A stretch of DNA of 13,044 nt from Phoronis ovalis (lineage: Eukaryota; Phoronida; Phoronidae): assembly GCA_028565635.1 (NCBI GenBank), contig JAOXYB010040839.1, positions 1 to 13,044 on the forward strand, written 5' to 3'. A program made the translations under genes and the position numbers. Position 1 is the first letter of the stretch; every line of letters starts with the position of its first letter. Below the pieces are notes generated by a model. That model worked only from the letters and a program-made list of their open reading frames with translations, had not been told where the DNA came from and ran no database searches. Shown piece by piece: positions 8,670 through 13,044 of the stretch.

Positions 8670-9744
8670 ATTTATAATTCCAAAGCACTTTTGTGCAGAT
8701 GGATGATCACATTTACATTTGTACAAATGCATTAAGACTCTTTTCATTAAATATGTGTTTACAATCATAATCAATACTATTGCACATTACAAGAATCTGA
8801 CAGTACAAAATATTTTAGTGAAATGTAGTGACAGTATGTTTTTTTAACCACATATCTAATAACCTGTTGCAGAGAAAAATTATTACTGGTATATTTTAGT
8901 AAAGCCAAATATTTACCAATCCAAATTTGTGAATTTTCTAATGATAGGAATTTTTGTAAAAAAATGTTTTATGAAATCCTATGTTAAATCGCCATCCGAA
9001 ATATGCCTTGTTTGCATTAAGGAAGTCTTATTTTTGCGTAGTCAATCGATATTCCAAAATAGACTAAATAAGATATTTCTTTTTTTACACGTTCTGACAA
9101 TGTTTCTTGTAAACTACAAAAAGTGTTAGTGATAAAATATAAATCAACTGTAACTCAAACCTCTCAGCTAAACGATATTCATACCCATTCTATTGTTTAC
9201 TCAATGGTACTAGAAAGAGCCCAGTCATATTTCCCATGTCTGCTAATTGCCCAGTTGATATGTTGATTAAGCTGTTTAAGAAAACAACACAAATCCAAAC
9301 GAATAGAATGTAGGTGGCACGTAATATTTAACATGGAATTTCAAAAAGTAATTTTTTTAGGAAGTGCTCATTAGAAAATGTTTAAATTCACAAATTTAGA
9401 ATGGTAAACATTTCGTTTTCACTTTGGCTTTGCTAAAAGATGTGGATAATAATTTTCTTTGCAATATGCAATGAAATATGAGGTTAAAAAAACTGACAAA
9501 ATACAGTTTAGTTATGATCAACTTTAGAGCAAACAATAAGAACTAAATCTTCTTAATGATAATTAAATAATGCAGATGCAGTAAAAACACTTGCAGATTT
9601 TGGAGACGTGCAAATATAAAGATGATGCAGATTTTAAGATAAAATATACACGGCTAAGAAATGTGTCTTGAATGATGCAGCTACCCAGCTTAATATCAAA
9701 TATGCACATTACAATTGGTTCCCGGCATGTAATAAAATATAAAG

Positions 9745-9954
9745 TTATGTTGTGGACGGGCAACTTGATTCTTGATCTATGGTAGAAGCTACAGCTAGTT
9801 GCATTACTGTTGATCTGTTCCAAACATAATAAATAATAGCACTCACTAATATAATAAATGTCAGTAGAACAATATGCTGAATTTTCTTAGCAACATTTAA
9901 AATCTCTCCAAATTCTTCTTTCTGCTGTTTCTGTTGTATAACCAACATGTCCAC
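9745..9954 (-). CDS. MOSPD2: MSP-protein last exon: coiled coil, membrane anchor, stop
   Basis: Residues 141-209 and TAA at 9747-9745 (210 nt), after the acceptor TTCCAG. It begins VDMLVIQQKQQKEEFGEIL (coiled coil) followed by AKK. A 21-residue hydrophobic segment at 9882-9820 (IQHIVLLTFI to IIYYVW) follows, then a polar tail NRSTVMQLAVAS and ESSCPSTT. The basic residues before the span and the short tail suggest an ER C-terminal anchor with the MSP domain in the cytosol. NRS directly after the span is a potential N-glycosylation sequon, too close to the membrane to be an easy substrate. Confidence 0.88.
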   Translation of the reverse strand: MDMLVIQQKQQKEEFGEILNVAKKIQHIVLLTFIILVSAIIYYVWNRSTVMQLAVASTIDQESSCPSTT

Positions 9955-12543
9955 CTGGAAGACAAGGGAAGCAATTACATTGATCAGTAATGCAATTCCT
10001 ACTGAGAAATGACATTGCTTGTTCTTTTTGTATGCAGTGATGTTCAGATGATATTCATTTTGTCAAAGTTTTGAAAGAAATGTATACTGTTATAGTGAGT
10101 TGGATAATGTAAGCCTAATCAGAAGGATGACTATTTTATTAACGACAATGTCGGTCAACATAAAAATGAAGAAAACTTTGATAAATTGCTATTTAAGAGA
10201 CACTACTTTATATACTTTACTACGAATGTACTAACAATTGCGTATGCAAATAAAAAAATACTAGATGTTGATTACTAGACAACTGAACAAGAAGTTGTGC
10301 AAAATTAAAGTTTTTTGATAATACGGTTTAAATACAAGTAACATGTAAGAAAATCACGACCCGTCTGACAATGTAAGCACAAGGTAAATCTAAATATAGA
10401 AGTTCTAGCAAATTTAATAAAAAAAATTAATATAACATGTTAGAGCAAGCAGTGTGTTTTATTCATCACTTTCAAGCAATTCACTTACATTACATCTGAA
10501 TGTCAGAGCAAAACAAGAATAATGCTAATAAAAAAGTACTTATAGCTGGAAGCAAATTATTGAAGAATTCTTAACATTTTATTCACATTTTTAAAACTTG
10601 ATTTCTACAGTATCTAACCAGTCTTTATGCTCAGATTTTTACCTGTTTTGTGAGTCTATCGAGCTGTTCTGTAACATCTGGTAAGTTTAAGAGTCTTTTC
10701 CCAGTCACTGACTGATCTCCTGCTCCTGGTGATGATAATCCATATGCTACATTATACCTACAATATTACAACTACATTACTGATACATTACAGTATTTCT
10801 GATAGTTCACACCAGAGCAGGTCTAACATTGTGCCAACAGTGATCATACAGAAAAGTGAAGCTTGTACCTATACCTTTTATCATCTTGACATCATTAAAT
10901 TTCGTGATGAGTTGGTGACAAGTGATCGTATACAGGGGATCTCATATCACTGATGGTTCAACATTGTTGTGCAAGAAAATGGCAGCATGGCTGAATTGAG
11001 ATAGCTATTGTGAGTACAACCCTATGATAGTTGCAATGCAAATTCAATTGTAGTAAAGCCACGGCTGCAAGAAATGGACAAAATGCAGTATTATTAGTTT
11101 CAATTTTAATTTAGCCTTAGTTACAAGTAATACAAAGAACATTCTCTGTAATTACCTTTGAGTATATAGAAATTCAGGTGGAACATTTTTCATGTCAAAG
11201 TCTTCGCTATCCACCTCTGCTGCCATTAGTAGAAAGCGGTCCTTTGAGCATTTTTCTTGATGAGCTGAAAAAGGTTACAAAAAATATTCAAACACTCATA
11301 CTTATTAAACTACCTTCAATTTTGAATTATTTTTTTAGCTTATATACTATATGTAATACAAGCAAACAACAATGATTTGTTTACAACCACTATCTGGTTA
11401 TAAATGCATGAATGATTTAAGCACATTTTCCATTCTTTGCACATTTGAAGCATTTAAACCCAACCTTAAATTCTCACCTGGTAAGCAGACTATATCAACA
11501 GACATGGATTTTCCAGGCTGAATTACATCTGAACCTGGTCTAACTCTGTAACCAGCTGGAGTTGTTGTCTTCACCTAATAAATTCAATGTACACACTTTG
11601 CATATGAAATTGTATTCACATAATAAATTCAATGTACACACACTTTACTACACTTTGCATATACAAAATGCTACTGATCCAGGGGAAGTTTCGTGTTTTG
11701 GCAAGCTGATAACATATACCGTTCTTTGAAATCAGAGTATAGTTGGGCCAATTTGTGCCACAGAATAAGACATACAACATACTATCAGGCTTGTACGAAT
11801 AAATGTTTTGTAGTTATTAACAATATACAGTATTTATTGTTCAGCATAGATTTGGCCATCACTGGCACATACCACGATAAAATAATAACATGATACTTGA
11901 CATGTATGGCTATTTCAATCCCTTCCACTTAACAAACAAACAAGCATTATATTTATTACATCTTTTGAGTTCCTATGATGAATGATATATAAAACATCTA
12001 TTCAGTAAACTTACCAAATTTTTTATAATGTAATTCAATCATAGATTTGCATTTTTAAATATGCATGAAGCACAAAGTGACATGAAAATATCAGATATAC
12101 AGGACATTTTGATCGGATTTCAAAGACCAAATAGACATCATTTTCATACAGATTTAATTATACTGCTGACTTGTAGATAAATCTAGTATAATTCTTAAAA
12201 CATATGCTTGTTTTAGTAAATTTTATAATTTATTAGTCTGAACTTAGCTATTAAAGACAAGCAGTCTACATTCTTGAGTTTCAGTAATGATATTACAAGG
12301 CACCTGCACAAGAGGATTAACACTAGTTGATATTCGTGGTATGTATTATGCACAATTTATTTTGAAAAATGAAACTTTTAGGCTACAAAGGGGTGGAACT
12401 GTAATATAAATGGAAGCACATTACACATAAGCATATACAGTACCTTAAATGACACAGGTTTTGCTCTGTTATTTGTAAGAGTCATAGTGTATCTGGTCTC
12501 AGTTCCAGATGTCGTGGCTGGTAAATGAACCTCTCCAGTGCAG
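9745..12543 (-). CDS. MOSPD2: MOSPD2-like MSP-domain ER membrane protein, C-terminal 209 residues (5 exons, 5'-partial gene)
   Basis: Spliced order on the minus strand: 12543-12444, 11574-11478, 11264-11156, 10757-10643, 9954-9745. The exons total 631 nt, with one leading base completing an upstream codon. Seen: an MSP domain lacking only its first strand (residues 1-105), a short linker, a coiled coil (about 125-160), one membrane span (165-185) and a 24-residue tail. Known: MSP domains of VAP-A, VAP-B and MOSPD2 bind FFAT motifs and tether the ER to other organelles. DRFLLMAAE at 74-82 resembles MOSPD2 more than VAP, which has KFMVQ there. MOSPD2 also carries an N-terminal CRAL-TRIO domain, which would lie beyond 13044 and is not seen. 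A VAP-like or lineage-specific MSP protein is the alternative. Confidence 0.8.
9955..11155 (-). other. MSP-gene introns flanking exon 10643-10757
   Basis: Introns 9955-10642 (688 nt) and 10758-11155 (398 nt). AT-rich, with consensus minus-strand splice ends. A 74-codon + strand frame at 10729-10953 overlaps the antisense of the exon and has no family resemblance. Nothing else is seen. Confidence 0.75.
10643..10757 (-). CDS. MOSPD2: MSP-protein exon: linker and start of coiled coil
   Basis: Last base of codon 102 through residue 140 (115 nt), with acceptor ATTGTAG and donor GTAAAA. It reads YNVAYGLSSPGAGDQSVTG and then a leucine-spaced LLNLPDVTEQLDRLTKQ. The first part closes the MSP fold and forms a Gly/Ser linker; the second begins a coiled coil that the last exon continues. 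Phase matches on both sides. Confidence 0.83.
11156..11264 (-). CDS. MOSPD2: MSP-protein exon: end of MSP domain with FFAT-contact residues
   Basis: Residues 66-101 plus two bases of codon 102 (109 nt), with acceptor TTTTCAG and donor GTAATT. It contains KDRFLLMAAEVDSED and ends FLYTQ. Arg75 and Leu77 fall where human MOSPD2 has the Arg404/Leu406 pair and VAP has Lys/Met, the residues that contact FFAT peptides. The position is by motif alignment done by eye. Confidence 0.85.
11478..11574 (-). CDS. MOSPD2: MSP-protein exon: MSP domain core
   Basis: Residues 34-65 and the first base of codon 66 (97 nt), with acceptor TTATTAG and donor GTGAGA. It reads VKTTTPAGYRVRPGSDVI then QPGKSMSVDIVCLP, the signature MSP core shared by VAP and MOSPD proteins (FKVKTTxPxxYxVRPxxGxIxPG). 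The acceptor region is part of a tandem duplication (see 11565-11641). Confidence 0.9.
11565..11641 (-). repeat. Tandem duplication spanning a splice acceptor of the MSP gene
   Basis: The 32 bases at 11565-11596 recur at 11610-11641 with two mismatches, offset 45 bp. The first copy contains the last bases of the intron, the AG acceptor (11576-11575) and the first 10 exon bases. In the intronic copy the AG reads AT and one further base differs in the exon-derived part (GTGAAGACAA against GTGAATACAA). The duplication therefore created a decoy exon edge that lacks a usable AG. Confidence 0.85.
11575..12443 (-). other. MSP-gene intron within the MSP domain
   Basis: An 869-nt intron between FK and VKTTT, at a codon boundary. 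Apart from the decoy acceptor copy at 11610-11641 it contains only AT-rich sequence and short chance frames (including 11693-11893 on +). Confidence 0.75.
12444..12543 (-). CDS. MOSPD2: MSP-protein exon: N-terminal part of MSP domain
   Basis: Residues 1-33 (100 nt). The acceptor is ATGTTTAG and the donor is GTACTG. The first base completes a codon from an upstream exon. It reads GEVHLPATTSGTETRYTMTL then TNNRAKPVSFK, the paired strands of an MSP immunoglobulin-like fold with the TxxLTNN and VSFKV core. The open frame runs upstream to a Met at 12590, but that stretch is intronic in character, and a start there would drop the first MSP strand. Confidence 0.82.
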
Positions 12544-13044
12544 CTAAACATAAAAACAATGAAACAATCATTAATTAAGTCACAAAGCACACCCTTTTGC
12601 AGACCTGAACTAAAATCATACCATACTTAACATTCTAAAACTATCACCCTATTTGCTAATATCTCGCTAATATATCCTTGTTAAATGTATAATGTACGTT
12701 AAGCGACTAGTGGAAAAAGGAATCTCTTTTCAAGACAAATGTCATCCCAAATGGAGCAAAAGCGTTACAGATGCATCAGTAATGTCACAAATCATTAGCC
12801 AGCTGACATTGCGGATTATTTATTCCATGACATATTACCTTAGTTTACATTATGGATTTGACCAAAACACAAAGATAAGGGATTGCAGCTAGACATATAT
12901 TTCTATTCGGATTCAATTAAGCATTGATAGTGTTATTCAACAAGAGGTCTGCTGGTGCAGACAGATTCCCATCATATGATGTAGTTTCTTTAGTTGTAAA
13001 GCCATCTTTGTATATATAAGAGTTTTGAGGTTGATAATAGAGGG
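12544..13044 (-). other. Upstream intron of the MSP gene, up to the window edge
   Basis: Expected to hold or lead to the exon coding the first MSP strand, but no stretch with a matching phase (two bases of an open codon before a GT donor) and an MSP-like peptide is visible. A 41-codon open frame reaches the edge at 12917-13042 (listed separately). A 66-codon + strand frame at 12692-12892 has no resemblance to a known family. Confidence 0.55.
12917..13042 (-). other. Edge-reaching open frame, protein-like but unidentified
   Basis: Forty-one codons are open from the window edge to TAA (12919-12917). The peptide includes YIYKDGFTTKETTSYDGNL and then SAPADLLLNN. The composition is less biased than in chance frames of this AT-rich DNA. 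No good GT donor lies inside the frame, so if real it would be a terminal or alternative last exon, or a decayed element, rather than an ordinary internal exon of the MSP gene. Chance is still the main alternative. Confidence 0.25.

Larger units (their letters stand above)
7176..9744. other. Convergent intergenic and 3' UTR region
   Basis: About 2.57 kb between the POSH stop (7175) and the MSP-gene stop (9745, opposite strand). It should hold both 3' UTRs. AT-rich, with many stops in all frames; the frames at 7905-8087, 8544-8774, 8929-9129 and 9563-9823 give no recognisable peptide and look like chance. Contents that can be named are a G run, a small hairpin and candidate poly(A) signals, listed separately. 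Confidence 0.8.

Noticed and set aside
12544-12590. Possible start codon of the MSP protein at 12590
   Set aside because: The frame upstream of 12543 crosses a good AG acceptor and reads as intron; starting there would give an MSP domain without its first strand.
1-13044. tRNA, rRNA, CRISPR array, riboswitch or operon structure
   Set aside because: No stretch shows these patterns, and the spliced gene structure shows this is eukaryotic nuclear DNA.

Overview
This is animal nuclear DNA. It is AT-rich and low in CpG, and its coding blocks are short and bounded by GT-AG introns of about 0.2 to 1.9 kb. The protein families (a POSH-type multi-SH3 scaffold and an MSP-domain membrane protein) point to a metazoan, probably an invertebrate. 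The species cannot be told from the window. There are no bacterial-type genes, operons, CRISPR arrays, tRNAs or rRNAs.

Two genes lie tail to tail. On the + strand, nine exons between 173 and 7175 encode the last 562 residues of a POSH/SH3RF protein: SH3-2, a Ser-rich linker, SH3-3, a long disordered linker with a basic patch, and the terminal SH3-4 with the stop codon. The RING finger and SH3-1 must lie upstream of the window. On the - strand, five exons between 12543 and 9745 encode the last 209 residues of an MSP-domain protein that ends in a coiled coil and one membrane span. It most resembles MOSPD2. Its N-terminal exons lie beyond 13044. All exon phases join without a frame break, and both partial proteins read through to natural stops.

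Between the two stop codons lie about 2.57 kb (7176-9744) of 3' UTR and intergenic DNA with candidate poly(A) signals for each gene, a 12-base G run and a small hairpin. I see no gene there.

The non-genic structure of most interest is in the first introns. At 1-108 there is an antisense remnant of the C-terminal end of a non-LTR retrotransposon ORF. At about 330-580 there is a compact element whose 23-bp imperfect terminal inverted repeats enclose degenerate units of about 31 bp, which looks like a MITE or other non-autonomous element with a minisatellite core. In the MSP gene a 32-bp segment spanning a splice acceptor is duplicated 45 bp upstream, and the copy has lost its AG.

The two genes have no obvious shared pathway. 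POSH scaffolds Rac-JNK signalling and ubiquitination, and MOSPD2-type proteins tether the ER to other organelles. I found no convincing previously undescribed multi-gene system. The novelty here is at the level of repeats, exon architecture and motifs.
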